A stretch of 64,000 nucleotides of DNA from Flavicella marina (GCF_009193215.1 NZ_VYVA01000001.1:124001-188000), one strand, 5' to 3'. Counted from the stretch's first letter, positions 1 to 11,936 are shown. The notes: generated by a model not told the origin, from the sequence alone. Numbers and translations are program-made.

Positions 1-1074
1 AAACTGCTTTCGAGAAGGATCATATTTATTCACGCCTCCACCATTCACACCAATCCAAACGATGCCAGTTTTATCTATAAACAATGAGCTTACATTATTC
101 TTACTTAAGCTTGTCACTGGCTGTTTAGGATTGTATGTAAAATGCTCTATTAACTCAAGTTCATCATTGATTGATTCCGATTTAAAATAAGACAGTCCTT
201 GAGGTGTTCCTGCCCATAAATAATCACCGGTAATTGCTACGTCACTAAAATTCCCATTAAATAATTTTAACGCCTTACTGGTAAATTTATCATGAACAAC
301 AGTATACAATCCTTTCGTAGTTGCCAAAATCAACCTACCTTTAATATCTTCTTGAATACCTTTTACGGTAACATTCGGTAAATTAATCATTTTGTTTATT
401 GAAGGGAAATAGATACTTCCATTTTCATCTCTCGACAATTTATGCAAGCCCTTCGATGTACCCACCCATACCTGGCCTTTACTGTCTTCGGCGATACTCA
501 TTACAACAATTTGTCCGCCAAAAAAAACATCACTAGAAGATAATTCGAAATGACTAAAACTTATTGAATCTAACGGTTTAGACAAATCGGCCATACTCAT
601 ACCTTTTAATGTTGCGACCCACAACCTATTTTTTGAGTCGACAAAAACTTCTCGAACTGTATTATCTGGCAGACTGCGTTTGTCTTTTTGATCATTTACA
701 AAACGAGTAAATTGTTCGGTTTTTTTGTTATAATGATTTAATCCATTTCCTGTAGTACCAATCCATAAATTATTTTTTTCATCTTCAACGATACGCCAAA
801 TTAAATTACTACTAATGCTATTTTGACTATTAGGATTTGGTTTAAATATTTTAAAATCATATCCATCGTACCTATTTAATCCATCGTGTGTTCCAAACCA
901 CATGAATCCTTTTTTGTCTTGATAAATACAGTTCACGTCATTTTGAGACAATCCATCTACAGTTGATAAATGTTCAAACTCAAAAGAACTTTGTGCGGTT
1001 AATAATAGAGTCACAAATAGAAATACTCCGGTAAAAACCCATTGATAATGCAACTTCAACTTGTAGTTAATCAT
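1..1074 (-). CDS. Two-component regulator propeller protein (N-terminal part, cut by window edge)
   Basis: An open frame of 358 codons begins at the ATG at 1074 and runs off the window without a stop. Residues 1-28 form a signal peptide with a hydrophobic core ending near LLLTAQS. The rest holds at least seven repeats of the type LW(I/V)GT..GL, for example MWFGTHDGLNRYDG, LWIGTTGNGLNHY, VWVGTSKGLHKL and VWIGVNGGGVNKY, which are two-component regulator propeller (Reg_prop) blades. Such periplasmic propellers usually precede a Y_Y_Y domain and either a histidine kinase or a complete hybrid two-component system that controls glycan use in Bacteroidetes. The cytoplasmic part lies outside the window, so kinase, hybrid or LuxR-type output cannot be told apart. 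It diverges from the carbohydrate porin at 1247, which fits a sugar-sensing role by inference. Confidence 0.85.
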   Translation of the reverse strand, partial: MINYKLKLHYQWVFTGVFLFVTLLLTAQSSFEFEHLSTVDGLSQNDVNCIYQDKKGFMWFGTHDGLNRYDGYDFKIFKPNPNSQNSISSNLIWRIVEDEKNNLWIGTTGNGLNHYNKKTEQFTRFVNDQKDKRSLPDNTVREVFVDSKNRLWVATLKGMSMADLSKPLDSISFSHFELSSSDVFFGGQIVVMSIAEDSKGQVWVGTSKGLHKLSRDENGSIYFPSINKMINLPNVTVKGIQEDIKGRLILATTKGLYTVVHDKFTSKALKLFNGNFSDVAITGDYLWAGTPQGLSYFKSESINDELELIEHFTYNPKQPVTSLSKNNVSSLFIDKTGIVWIGVNGGGVNKYDPSRKQF

Positions 1075-1124
1075 TGATAAAATTTTATGAAATTTAACTG
1101 AAACCTATACTATTCAAGTAGATT

Positions 1125-1132
1125 CAAAACTA
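1125..1132 (-). promoter_or_regulatory. Putative -7 box for the propeller regulator
   Basis: On the minus strand this reads TAGTTTTG, an exact TAnnTTTG box, about 50 bases before the start at 1074. No TTG is seen at the usual 19-20 base distance, only a T run, so the call rests on one element. Confidence 0.45.
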
Positions 1133-1246
1133 ACTATTTTATCTATAACTAAAAAAAAAAGCAAAAGAGATATTAGTCCATATGTCTTAATTTCTATAAT
1201 AAAATTTTTATACTATCTTTAACTGATCCAAACTAAAAAACAACCT

Positions 1247-2704
1247 ATGAAGCTTTTTAATTTTTCTACAGAATCAAAACTTTTAACACTACCTTTTTTG
1301 TTATTCTCATTAATAGCCAGTAGTCAAATTGCTTATGACCACATCACCAATAAAAATATTGCGATTGGTTCATATGGTAGAGTCGGTGTTGATTGGTCTT
1401 TTGATGATGGTAGAACTATCGGAAGACGTTTGAACCTGAATAATATGGGTAGTATTGGTGGAAGAATGGAAGAGCAAGATTATTTAGAATTTGCCCCTTC
1501 GCTGCAATTCAAACCCCAAAAAGGAGATAGTACTTACATCAATATGCAATTGAGGTTGTCTGTTTTTTCAAATAGTCTTACTTCTTTTGGAAATAGTACA
1601 ACTTCGAGTTTAGGAGGATTGACATTTGCAATACCTGAATTGTTTATTCAAGCTAGAAATATTCGAAATTCAGGAATAAATGTATGGGTTGGTTCTCGTT
1701 TATATAGAGGTCCTGATGTGCATATTGCAGATCACTTTTACTTTAATGATCATTCTGGCCAAGGTTTTGGTATTGAATTTAAAAAGACACGATTAGCTGC
1801 AATATTTGTTACGGCTACAGATACCACATCTACAGTACCTCCCTATTTTTACTTAAACATCAAAACAGGAACACCTAGTACAGCGTTAAGACAGAGAACA
1901 GTGTTGGTTGCAGAACATGATATTGATATAAACGAAAATAACAGGGTTACACTACTTGGTGAGTATCACAGAATGCCTGATGGACATGCTGGAGATTCAC
2001 AAGACAATCCAACCAATCCAATCGAGCCAGCTACTAAATACAACTATCCTTCAGATTATGGATTCGTCATAGGAGCAAGACATCATATTAATTTAAAAAA
2101 AATGAGAGAAGGATCTTTCAATGATTTATCTGTTCGATACGGAACACGAATTGCAAATGGTGGAGATGGTGGTGTATCAAAAACCTGGGCTACGTTTGGT
2201 GCTCCCGATACTATTGCACAAAATTTTAAAGGTGCATATTCTCTTGCTATCGTGAATCAGTCAGTTTTTAATACTTCAGAAAACAACTCAATAAACCCTT
2301 ATATTATTTACACCTTAAGTAAGGGAGCTGCGCCTACTGATGGACTATCTAAAACGTATTTTGATAGAGAAGTTTACAACAAGAAAATTGATTTTACAAT
2401 TGGTGCTCGTGACGAGTATTATTTCAATGATTTTTTCCATTTGATTACAGAGTTTCACTATTCGCAAAGAAAAGACGGTGTAAACCCCATTGCAAGTATG
2501 ACAAAATTCACAATAGCTCCAGTGTATGTTCCTACAGGTCAAAAAAGCATGTGGGCCAGGCCGCATATTCGATTCGTTGCATCTGTAGCCAAATACAACG
2601 ATTATGCTAAAGAAAGTTTATACTCTCCGTTTTTACAATTTGCAGGTCAAAAAAGTTGGGGAACCTATTTTGGTGTCAAAACTGAATGGTGGTTATGGAA
2701 TTAA
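1247..2704 (+). CDS. LamB-like carbohydrate porin
   Basis: A 485-residue outer-membrane protein. A signal peptide spans about residues 1-26, ending ASSQ. The mature N-terminus has GSYGRVGVDW, and residues 147-178 carry WVGSRLYRGPDVHIADHFYFND followed by GQGFGIEF. This matches the maltoporin (LamB) family core, where E. coli has a comparable WAGKR...DVHI...YYWD segment. The chain ends in an aromatic-rich strand (WWLWN) typical of barrel proteins. The likely role is passive uptake of maltose-type or other oligosaccharides. It is divergent from a propeller sensor and followed by a PAP2 gene on the same strand. The substrate cannot be read from sequence. No TonB-dependent SusCD pair is present here, so this would be a porin route rather than a Sus system. 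Confidence 0.8.
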   Translation: MKLFNFSTESKLLTLPFLLFSLIASSQIAYDHITNKNIAIGSYGRVGVDWSFDDGRTIGRRLNLNNMGSIGGRMEEQDYLEFAPSLQFKPQKGDSTYINMQLRLSVFSNSLTSFGNSTTSSLGGLTFAIPELFIQARNIRNSGINVWVGSRLYRGPDVHIADHFYFNDHSGQGFGIEFKKTRLAAIFVTATDTTSTVPPYFYLNIKTGTPSTALRQRTVLVAEHDIDINENNRVTLLGEYHRMPDGHAGDSQDNPTNPIEPATKYNYPSDYGFVIGARHHINLKKMREGSFNDLSVRYGTRIANGGDGGVSKTWATFGAPDTIAQNFKGAYSLAIVNQSVFNTSENNSINPYIIYTLSKGAAPTDGLSKTYFDREVYNKKIDFTIGARDEYYFNDFFHLITEFHYSQRKDGVNPIASMTKFTIAPVYVPTGQKSMWARPHIRFVASVAKYNDYAKESLYSPFLQFAGQKSWGTYFGVKTEWWLWN

Positions 2705-2776
2705 CTTATCGAATCTATAAAAAATACTTATAAAAAAAATTGAATCTTATATATTCGGGTAACACAGTTTTATCCT

Positions 2777-2784
2777 TACTTTTG
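2777..2784 (+). promoter_or_regulatory. Putative -7 box for PAP2 gene
   Basis: TACTTTTG matches TAnnTTTG exactly and lies 14 bases before the ATG at 2799. No properly spaced TTG is seen upstream. Confidence 0.5.
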
Positions 2785-2798
2785 AGAAAATTTTTAAA

Positions 2799-3746
2799 AT
2801 GAAGAAGTACATCATCTATTTGTTTTTAGCAATTAATCTCACGGGATTTAGTCAAATAGACAGTCTAAACTACAAAAAGGAAAAGAAAGAGAATCGGTTC
2901 AAAGTTGCTGGAAGAGTGATTAAAAATAGTATTATTACTATCCCTGGTGATTTTGGCGAGATGGGTCATAGTGTTTCTAAAGATTGGAAAACTACAGCGT
3001 TTTATTCTGCCGGTATCATAGGACTTATTGCAACCGATTATTACACCACTGTTTTTTTGCAAGATTATGTTGAACCTGCAGTTGATTACACTTTACCAGA
3101 CATTACTATTGGTAATCAGAATATGGCTTGGCTCTCTGGTGAGGATGCCTATATTTCTTATCCACTAATAGGACTATATCTAGGTTCCTTTATTGCAAAT
3201 AGTGAAAAAGGACAACGTGCCGCTGGAAATGCATTTAAATCCATGGCATATTCCTTTGTTATATCTCATTTACTTTTAAAATCAATAATAGCTCGAAAAA
3301 GACCAGATCAAAAACTAAGCAGTGATAAACCAGCAGTATATCCTTACACAAAAAACAATTGGGATTTTGGATACTATCATGGAGTAACTGGAGGCACACA
3401 ACAATTAGGAACTGCCATGCCATCCTTACATGCGACAGCATACTATGCAGTTGCCAAAGTTATAGCAATGGAGTATAATAATTATTGGATTCCTTATACT
3501 TTTGTTTCGGTTATTTTTATGAATCAATTTTCTGACCATAGACATTGGCTATCAGATATGTTAGTAGGGGGATTAATCGGAACCGTAATTGGTCGAAGTG
3601 TCGTATTAAGCAGCAGAAAACAAGTTCAAAAAGATAAAAACAAACTTGCCGTTAAAAAGAGTACCAACAAGATTGAAATGAAAAAACAATTGCTTCCTCA
3701 AATTTCTAGTTCTATGGTTGGCTTGCAATTTGTCGCATCCTTTTAG
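2799..3746 (+). CDS. PAP2-family phosphatase, exported or membrane-bound
   Basis: 315 residues with an N-terminal signal or anchor segment (about 1-19). The phosphatase signature is present in three parts: KSIIARKRP at 161-169, PSLHAT at 208-213 (the PSGH block with Leu for Gly) and HRHWLSD at 247-253, giving the catalytic His249 and Asp253. The Arg normally found six residues before that His is not in its usual place. PAP2 enzymes remove phosphate from lipids such as phosphatidic acid, undecaprenyl pyrophosphate or lipid A, acting at the outer face of the inner membrane. The substrate here is unknown. The gene has its own promoter box and its stop codon abuts the convergent ligA stop codon with no base between them. 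Confidence 0.8.
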   Translation: MKKYIIYLFLAINLTGFSQIDSLNYKKEKKENRFKVAGRVIKNSIITIPGDFGEMGHSVSKDWKTTAFYSAGIIGLIATDYYTTVFLQDYVEPAVDYTLPDITIGNQNMAWLSGEDAYISYPLIGLYLGSFIANSEKGQRAAGNAFKSMAYSFVISHLLLKSIIARKRPDQKLSSDKPAVYPYTKNNWDFGYYHGVTGGTQQLGTAMPSLHATAYYAVAKVIAMEYNNYWIPYTFVSVIFMNQFSDHRHWLSDMLVGGLIGTVIGRSVVLSSRKQVQKDKNKLAVKKSTNKIEMKKQLLPQISSSMVGLQFVASF

Positions 3747-5750
<2,004 letters not shown>

Positions 5751-5821
5751 CTAATAAATTTGACAATATACAAATCTAATAAATCGCCCAAGTAAATCAA
5801 TCTAATTACCATAAAATAAAT

Positions 5822-5854
5822 AAAAAAAGAGAGTCAAAATGACTCTCTTTTTTT
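5822..5854 (-). terminator. Rho-independent terminator of the RND operon
   Basis: A perfect inverted repeat, AAAGAGAGTC and GACTCTCTTT around a 5-base loop, is followed on the minus strand by a T run. It overlaps the stop codon of the outer-membrane factor gene. Confidence 0.9.
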
Positions 5855-7448
5855 ATTTATTTTTCTCTTCTTTTTCACGTTGTTTATACGCTTCTTTTTC
5901 TTTCTTCCTTTGTTCTTTGCGTTGCTCTTCTTCTTCTTTAGTTAACTTATAATCAACTATCTGTCCCATATAAACCAAAGTATCTCTATTTATGGAATCC
6001 AATTCGATATCACGTTCTTCAGCAATAATTTCTGCATATTTTTCCATTTCAGCTTCAGAAACCCAGCCTCCACCTAATGATTTATATAAATTTACATAAG
6101 CAGTTAACAACTGTTGGAAATTATCAGAATAAGATAGTTCAGCATCAAATTCTTGACGTTGATTTTCTGTTACTTCTAAATAACTTGTTACCCCTTGATA
6201 ATAACGCTGACTAGAAAGATTGCTCGCATTATTTGCTGCATCAAGACGTAATTGTCTTGCTTCTAACTCTTCTTTCAAAGTTTCAATCTCAACCAAAGAA
6301 TTACTAACTTCTTTCATTGAATTCAAAACAGTATTCTCATAAGTCAATAACGACTGTTTCGCTACCTCTCTAGCAACATCAACTCGTTTCTTATTCTTAC
6401 CGAATTGGAATATTGGACCTGTGATTCCAGCAGAAGCTCCCCACCCTAATCCATTATCTAAAATCGTTGACAGTTGTGTACTACCCACACCTAACAAACC
6501 TGTTAAACTAAAAGAAGGATAACGCATAGCCTGTGCAACGCCTACGTTTGCATTTGCCGATTTGAAGTTTTGTTCTGCTTGTAAGACATCTGGTCTTCTC
6601 AACAATATCTCCGACGGAAGTCCAACTGGTATTGAATCTGGCAGCTCATATTCGTAATATGTTATATTTGTCTTGATTTCCTGTGGCATCCCACCAATTA
6701 ATACGCTTAAATTGTTTTCTGTGATAGCAATCAAACGTTTGTAATAAGGAACTGCTGTTTGGGCAATCGCTTTCTGAATTTCAGCTTGATTCACGTCAAT
6801 AATATGCGTATAACCAAAATCAAATCTATTTTGAATTATATTCAAAGTACTATCACGACTTGCTAGTGTTTTGTTAGATATCTCTAACTGAGTACGGTAT
6901 CCTATCAGTTTAAAATAATTAATCGCAATTTCACTAATCAACGCTATTTCAACCGCTCTTTTCGCATACAAAGTCCCCATTAACTCAGCTTTTGCCGATT
7001 CAGTTGATCTTTTGTATTTACCCCAAAAATCTATTTCCCAATTCGCATTCACAGAGCCAGAAAAATTATTTGCTGTAGATGGAAAAACTGTCCCAAACGG
7101 CATGTTGGTTCTTCCTGCACTTGCACTATATCCAAATTGAGGCAAACGATCAGCATTCGTAAATTTCACATTCGCTCTCGCCTGTTCGATTCTACTAGCT
7201 GCTATTAATAGATTTTTATTATTTACTAAAGCTTGACGCACCAAAGTATCTATAATACTATCTTGAAAAATCTCCCACCATTTTAAATTGACAACACTAT
7301 CATTTAAAGTAGAATCTTGCTTTTTAAATCTAAATTCTGCCGATGTCTGATCTACCGGTTTATGATAATTGGGACCTACTGCACAAGAATATATGAGTAA
7401 ACCAACTATAAACGCACTTATATATGTTGATAAATTAATTTTCATCAT
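5853..7448 (-). CDS. TolC-like outer-membrane efflux lipoprotein (NodT family)
   Basis: 531 residues. The N-terminus is a lipoprotein signal with lipobox LIYSC (Cys22), followed by AVGPNYHKP, the usual opening of NodT/OprM-type outer-membrane factors. Two outer-membrane efflux repeats follow (about 70-260 and 290-460) with the family's GxPxDI-like segment GLPSEILLRRPDVLQAE. The protein forms the trimeric exit duct of a tripartite pump. The last ~35 residues are a highly charged Lys/Glu/Arg tail not usual for the family. Its start overlaps the end of the RND pump gene by 14 bases (11 if the second ATG is used), so it is translationally coupled and last in the operon. Confidence 0.92.
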   Translation of the reverse strand: MMKINLSTYISAFIVGLLIYSCAVGPNYHKPVDQTSAEFRFKKQDSTLNDSVVNLKWWEIFQDSIIDTLVRQALVNNKNLLIAASRIEQARANVKFTNADRLPQFGYSASAGRTNMPFGTVFPSTANNFSGSVNANWEIDFWGKYKRSTESAKAELMGTLYAKRAVEIALISEIAINYFKLIGYRTQLEISNKTLASRDSTLNIIQNRFDFGYTHIIDVNQAEIQKAIAQTAVPYYKRLIAITENNLSVLIGGMPQEIKTNITYYEYELPDSIPVGLPSEILLRRPDVLQAEQNFKSANANVGVAQAMRYPSFSLTGLLGVGSTQLSTILDNGLGWGASAGITGPIFQFGKNKKRVDVAREVAKQSLLTYENTVLNSMKEVSNSLVEIETLKEELEARQLRLDAANNASNLSSQRYYQGVTSYLEVTENQRQEFDAELSYSDNFQQLLTAYVNLYKSLGGGWVSEAEMEKYAEIIAEERDIELDSINRDTLVYMGQIVDYKLTKEEEEQRKEQRKKEKEAYKQREKEEKNK

Positions 7449-10400
7449 TTGCTTCTTTAGAAATTTCTAATTCCTTTAATTTTTGCTGATCTCTTTTTTT
7501 CTCATATCCAGCAACCTTACCAATTAAGATAAATAGCATTGGATACATAAAAACTCCCAAGAATGTAGCCAAAGTCATTCCGCCTAACAAGGCCATTCCC
7601 ATAACTTTTCTTGCCTCTGCACCAGTCCCTGATGCAATAACCAATGGAAACACACCCAAAATAAATGAGAATGCCGTCATTAAAATTGGTCTAAACCTCG
7701 AACGGGCTGCCGCTAATGCTGCATCCATAAGACTAAGGCCTTTTTTAAATTCATCATTGGCGAACTCAACTATCAATATGGCGTTCTTCGCTGCCATTCC
7801 AATCAACATTACAAAGGATACTTGAGCAAAAATATTATTCTCAAAAGATGGACTAAACAAACGAGATACCCATAAGGCAAATAACGCCCCAAAAATAGCG
7901 AATGGCGTTCCTAACAAAATACTAAATGGTAAAGACCAACTTTCGTATTGAGCTGCTAAGATTAAGAATACAAATACCAAAGAAAATGTCAAAATCGTAC
8001 CTAATGAACCTGACGCTTTATTTTCCTGGTACGACATTGCGTTCCATGATGTAGTCATATCTGAAGGAAGTACTTCTGCTGCCACTTCCTTTAAAGCATT
8101 CATTGCTTGCACAGAAGTATAACCAGGGGCAGGTCCACCAGTTACCTCAACGGCTCTGTATAAATTAAATCGAGTTGTGTAATCAGGTCCCGAAATCGGA
8201 GTAATCGTAGCAACCGTAGATAAAGGAACCATGTTTCCATCTTTATTCTTGATGAAAAAATTATCCATCTGAGATTCATCTACTCTGTATTCATTTTCAG
8301 CTTGAATGTATGTCTTATAGAGTCTTCCAAATCGAGTAAAGTCATTTACATAACTACCTCCCATGAATGCACCCACAGTAGTATATAACTCATTTAAGGA
8401 AATCCCTAATTTTAAAGCTTTCTCTTTATCTATGTCCATATACCTCTGTGGTACGGAAGATTGGAATGTTGTAAATGCCCTACCTATTTCAGGTCTTGCA
8501 TTTGCAGCTTGAATAAATTTATTCGCATTCATCGATAAATAATCTGGTGTATTACCACCTTTATCTTGCAGCATAATACTAAACCCTGAACCATTACCTA
8601 AACCAGGAATTGCAGGAGGACCAAACGCAAAAGCCTGTGCTCCTTTAATTTTTTGAGACAACTCTACATTGAGTCGGTTGACAACTTCTTTAATCGTTGC
8701 TTTACGCTGAGACCAATCTCTCAATGTCACAAACATAAAACCATTATTAGAAGCCATAGAACCTGAAAGCATACTATATCCTGTTGCGTTAGTTACATAT
8801 TCTACCTCTGGATATTTTAATAGTATATTTTCAACTTTTTTAGATATTTCATTTGATCGTTGTAATGAGGCCGCATTAGGTAATTGTAAGTTTACATAAA
8901 AATACCCCATATCTTCTTCGGGAATAAACCCTCCAGGTACCAACTTTCCAAAAATACCTGCACCAATTGTTAGGATTACAATAAAGATGGCTCCTCGTTT
9001 AATTTTACCGGAAATTATATTCGTGTAACTCATATAATAATCCGTACTTTTCCCCATCCACTTGTTAAATTTATCGAAGAATTTCCCTAGCAAACCTCCA
9101 TAAGGTTTTGGTTCTTTCAGCAATAAACTACACAATGCAGGACTCAATGTCAAGGCATTAACAGATGATACTATTACCGATACAACGATGGTAATCGCGA
9201 ACTGTTGATACAACAATCCTGTAATTCCCGCCATACCTGCAACCGGTATAAAAACCGCAACCAAAACTAAGGTTGTAGCAATAACTGGCGCTGTTACTTT
9301 TTTCATCGCATCTATTGTCGCTTCTTTAGATGTCATCCCAGCAGCAATATTCACCTGTACGGCCTCTACTACTACAATCGCGTCATCTACCACAATCCCA
9401 ATGGCGAGTACAAGCCCCAAAAGAGACAATACATTAATTGTAAATCCTAATGCCGGAAAAAACATAAATGCACCAACTAACGATACAGGAATCGCTAAGG
9501 TCGGAATCAAAGTAGCTCTCCAATCTTGAATAAAAATAAATACCACTAATACAACCAATATCAAAGCCACAATCAAAGTAACAATGATATCTTTTATCCC
9601 TGCCGTAATAGGTAATGTTGAATCTAAAGAAACATCAAAGCTCATCCCTTCAGGAAATCCTTTTGACAATTCTTCCATTTCTTTGACTGCGTTTTGAGCC
9701 AACTCTACAGCATTCGAACCAGGAGCTTGATACAAAGCTACAATTGCCGATGACTTTGGTATAGAATCTCTTCCATCCGAGTTCACTCCTAATCTCGGAA
9801 TCATGTTATATGTTTCAACTCCAAGATCTACTCTAGCAACATCTCCAATTTTCACACTCGATCCATCAGATTTCGTACGGATAACGATATCTTCAAACTC
9901 TTTTGGAGAGTTAAATCTTTCAGGTAAACGAACTGTATAAGTAAACTCAGTCCCGGCAGGTGCAGGTTCTGCCCCAAATTTACCACCAGGAACGATCAGG
10001 TTTTGTTCATTAATTGCATTGATCATATCAGAAACCGTAATTCCTAATCTTGACAATCTATCAGGTTTGATCCAAATACGCATTGAGTAATTTGCTGCTC
10101 CCATTACATCAACCCTACCGATTCCTTTCAAACGAGCTAATTGATCTTTGATATTAATCAAAGCATAGTTCCCTAAAAAGTCTTGATTATTATGGGATGG
10201 ATTCGCAGAAGTTAGCGAAATCAACATCAAAATGTTTGGCAATGATTTTTTAGTTGTCACCCCATATTTGGTTACCGCTGCAGGTAATTTAGCTGTTGCT
10301 GCTGAAACTCTGTTTTGGGCAAGAACGGTATTCATATCAGGGTCAGTACCAACATCAAAAGAAACCTGAATTACCATGGTACCATCATTGGCATTGGTAG

Positions 10401-10650
10401 ACTTCATATAGATCATATTGTCTACCCCATTCATTTCTTGTTCTAATGGAGTTGCTACAGATTCCTCCACATTCGTGGCATTCGCACCTGTATACGTCGC
10501 ACGAACTTCAACAATAGGAGGTGTTAAATTTGGGTATTGTTCAATAGGTAAACCGATTACAGAAACAGCTCCGACAATCACAATAATAATTGCAATTACA
10601 ATGGCTACAATCGGACGGTGTACAAAAAAATTACCTTTATTTTCAGCCAT
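7435..10650 (-). CDS. RND multidrug efflux pump, inner-membrane subunit (HAE1 family)
   Basis: 1071 residues, the standard length for AcrB/MexB-type pumps. It opens with NFFVHRPIVAIVIAI, the typical first transmembrane helix. The proton relay Asp pair lies in GIVVDDAIVVVEAV in TM4. Two large periplasmic loops and a second set of six helices follow, with GMAAKNAILIVEFA near TM10. The ATG at 10650 is preferred over an in-frame ATG ten codons earlier, because it sits one base after the membrane fusion gene's stop and starts directly at the conserved helix. It exports drugs, bile-type amphiphiles or dyes using the proton gradient; the substrate is unknown. It is the middle gene of a three-gene operon with no regulator gene beside it. 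Confidence 0.95.
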   Translation of the reverse strand: MAENKGNFFVHRPIVAIVIAIIIVIVGAVSVIGLPIEQYPNLTPPIVEVRATYTGANATNVEESVATPLEQEMNGVDNMIYMKSTNANDGTMVIQVSFDVGTDPDMNTVLAQNRVSAATAKLPAAVTKYGVTTKKSLPNILMLISLTSANPSHNNQDFLGNYALINIKDQLARLKGIGRVDVMGAANYSMRIWIKPDRLSRLGITVSDMINAINEQNLIVPGGKFGAEPAPAGTEFTYTVRLPERFNSPKEFEDIVIRTKSDGSSVKIGDVARVDLGVETYNMIPRLGVNSDGRDSIPKSSAIVALYQAPGSNAVELAQNAVKEMEELSKGFPEGMSFDVSLDSTLPITAGIKDIIVTLIVALILVVLVVFIFIQDWRATLIPTLAIPVSLVGAFMFFPALGFTINVLSLLGLVLAIGIVVDDAIVVVEAVQVNIAAGMTSKEATIDAMKKVTAPVIATTLVLVAVFIPVAGMAGITGLLYQQFAITIVVSVIVSSVNALTLSPALCSLLLKEPKPYGGLLGKFFDKFNKWMGKSTDYYMSYTNIISGKIKRGAIFIVILTIGAGIFGKLVPGGFIPEEDMGYFYVNLQLPNAASLQRSNEISKKVENILLKYPEVEYVTNATGYSMLSGSMASNNGFMFVTLRDWSQRKATIKEVVNRLNVELSQKIKGAQAFAFGPPAIPGLGNGSGFSIMLQDKGGNTPDYLSMNANKFIQAANARPEIGRAFTTFQSSVPQRYMDIDKEKALKLGISLNELYTTVGAFMGGSYVNDFTRFGRLYKTYIQAENEYRVDESQMDNFFIKNKDGNMVPLSTVATITPISGPDYTTRFNLYRAVEVTGGPAPGYTSVQAMNALKEVAAEVLPSDMTTSWNAMSYQENKASGSLGTILTFSLVFVFLILAAQYESWSLPFSILLGTPFAIFGALFALWVSRLFSPSFENNIFAQVSFVMLIGMAAKNAILIVEFANDEFKKGLSLMDAALAAARSRFRPILMTAFSFILGVFPLVIASGTGAEARKVMGMALLGGMTLATFLGVFMYPMLFILIGKVAGYEKKRDQQKLKELEISKEANDEN

Positions 10651-10651
10651 A

Positions 10652-11794
10652 TTATTTTTCTTTTCTGCTTTCGAATTCAACTACTTCAGGAATCACTTCC
10701 ATTCCTGCTCTAACTTTTTGAATTCCATCTAATATTATTCTATCTCCTGAACTCACTCCTGATTTAATTAGTTTATAATCATCAACAGATAAACCTACTT
10801 GAACAGCTTTATTTTCTACAATATTCTTATCGTTTACAACAAACAAAGAATAGCCTCCTTGTAATTCAGTAAGGCACTTTTGAGGAACTAACAAAGCGTT
10901 CTCTGCATTACGAATATTGATTTTCACTCTAGCAAATTGACCAGGTCTAATAAAACCATCTGGATTTGGAAAAGATGCTTGCAACAAAATAGCCCCTGTT
11001 GTAGGGTCTACATTTCTGTCTATAAAATCAACATGACCTTTATGTTCGTATACTGTTTTATCAGAAAAAATTAACTGAATATTTTCTTTGGAGTCCTCTT
11101 CGCTAAACTTTTCTTCTTTTGATGCCATATATTCTCGGGCAATCAATAAATAATCGTTTTCAGATAAGAAAAATTGAACTCGAATCGAGTCAACTCTTGA
11201 AACGGTATTTAAAATTACCGGATTTGGATCTTTACCTACAAATTCTCCTTGTCTTGCTAAGGTTTTTCCTATCAAACCGTTTAAAGGCGAATAAATATCG
11301 GTATACCCTAGGTTTATTTTTGCCAATTTAAGACTCGCTTCTGCAGCTTTCACCTCTGATCTAGCAGCATCTCTCTGAGCTCTAGCCATATCTAACTCTC
11401 TTTTACTTATGGCATCGATTTCTGCTAATGGCTCTACACGTTCTAAATCACTTTCTTTTTGGATAAGATTTGTTTTAGATTGAGCAAGTCTACTCTCCTG
11501 AGTCGCTACCTCTTGTTTAAAAGGATCTGGATCTACGCTATATAGAAGTTGTCCTTTTTTCACAGTACTACCTTCTTTGAAATGAATTTTCTCAAGAAAA
11601 CCTTCTACCCTAGCTCTAATAGGAATATCACTTTTTCCATATACCTGCCCCACAAATTCTCTGTAAACAGGAACTGTCTGTGCCTTTATTTCAAATACTT
11701 TTAATTTTTGAGGAGGTAATTTAATTTCTTGTTTTTCTTTACATGAAGTAAAAAGAAGTGCACTGCAAAAAAGTGCATAAATAGAAAATTTCAT
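10652..11794 (-). CDS. Periplasmic membrane fusion protein of RND pump
   Basis: 380 residues. The ATG at 11794 gives a clean lipoprotein signal with lipobox LFTSC (Cys18). A lower-quality upstream TTG would add seven residues before it and is rejected. The order is a barrel-sandwich (biotinyl-lipoyl-like) domain with RARVEGFLEKIHFKEGSTVKKGQLL, a long alpha-helical hairpin (about 85-165), the second lipoyl half with GYTDIYSPLNGLIG, and beta-barrel and membrane-proximal domains. It bridges the inner-membrane pump and the outer-membrane factor encoded just downstream. First gene of the operon. The 142-base upstream gap holds only a degenerate -7-like box near 11826 (TACTTTTA) and the terminator of the upstream protease gene. 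Confidence 0.93.
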   Translation of the reverse strand: MKFSIYALFCSALLFTSCKEKQEIKLPPQKLKVFEIKAQTVPVYREFVGQVYGKSDIPIRARVEGFLEKIHFKEGSTVKKGQLLYSVDPDPFKQEVATQESRLAQSKTNLIQKESDLERVEPLAEIDAISKRELDMARAQRDAARSEVKAAEASLKLAKINLGYTDIYSPLNGLIGKTLARQGEFVGKDPNPVILNTVSRVDSIRVQFFLSENDYLLIAREYMASKEEKFSEEDSKENIQLIFSDKTVYEHKGHVDFIDRNVDPTTGAILLQASFPNPDGFIRPGQFARVKINIRNAENALLVPQKCLTELQGGYSLFVVNDKNIVENKAVQVGLSVDDYKLIKSGVSSGDRIILDGIQKVRAGMEVIPEVVEFESRKEK

Positions 11795-11881
11795 ATACGT
11801 TAGATTAGTAGTCAATTTTAATTAGTAAAAGTAAAAAAAATTAAGACGCAAATTAAAAATTAATCTCTCACTTTCAAAAAT

Positions 11882-11915
11882 AAAAAAAGCCGATGTGTTA
11901 GTCTACACATCGGCT
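11882..11915 (-). terminator. Rho-independent terminator after degP-type gene
   Basis: An 11-bp perfect stem (AGCCGATGTGT with ACACATCGGCT, six-base loop) is followed by a T run on the minus strand. It separates the protease gene from the efflux operon. Confidence 0.92.
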
Positions 11916-11936
11916 CTGCTTAAATACTAATCATAT

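Noticed and set aside
1214-1221. TATCTTTA as promoter of the carbohydrate porin
   Set aside because: It differs from the box in the last base and lacks an upstream TTG. Too weak to list as a feature in such A/T-rich DNA.
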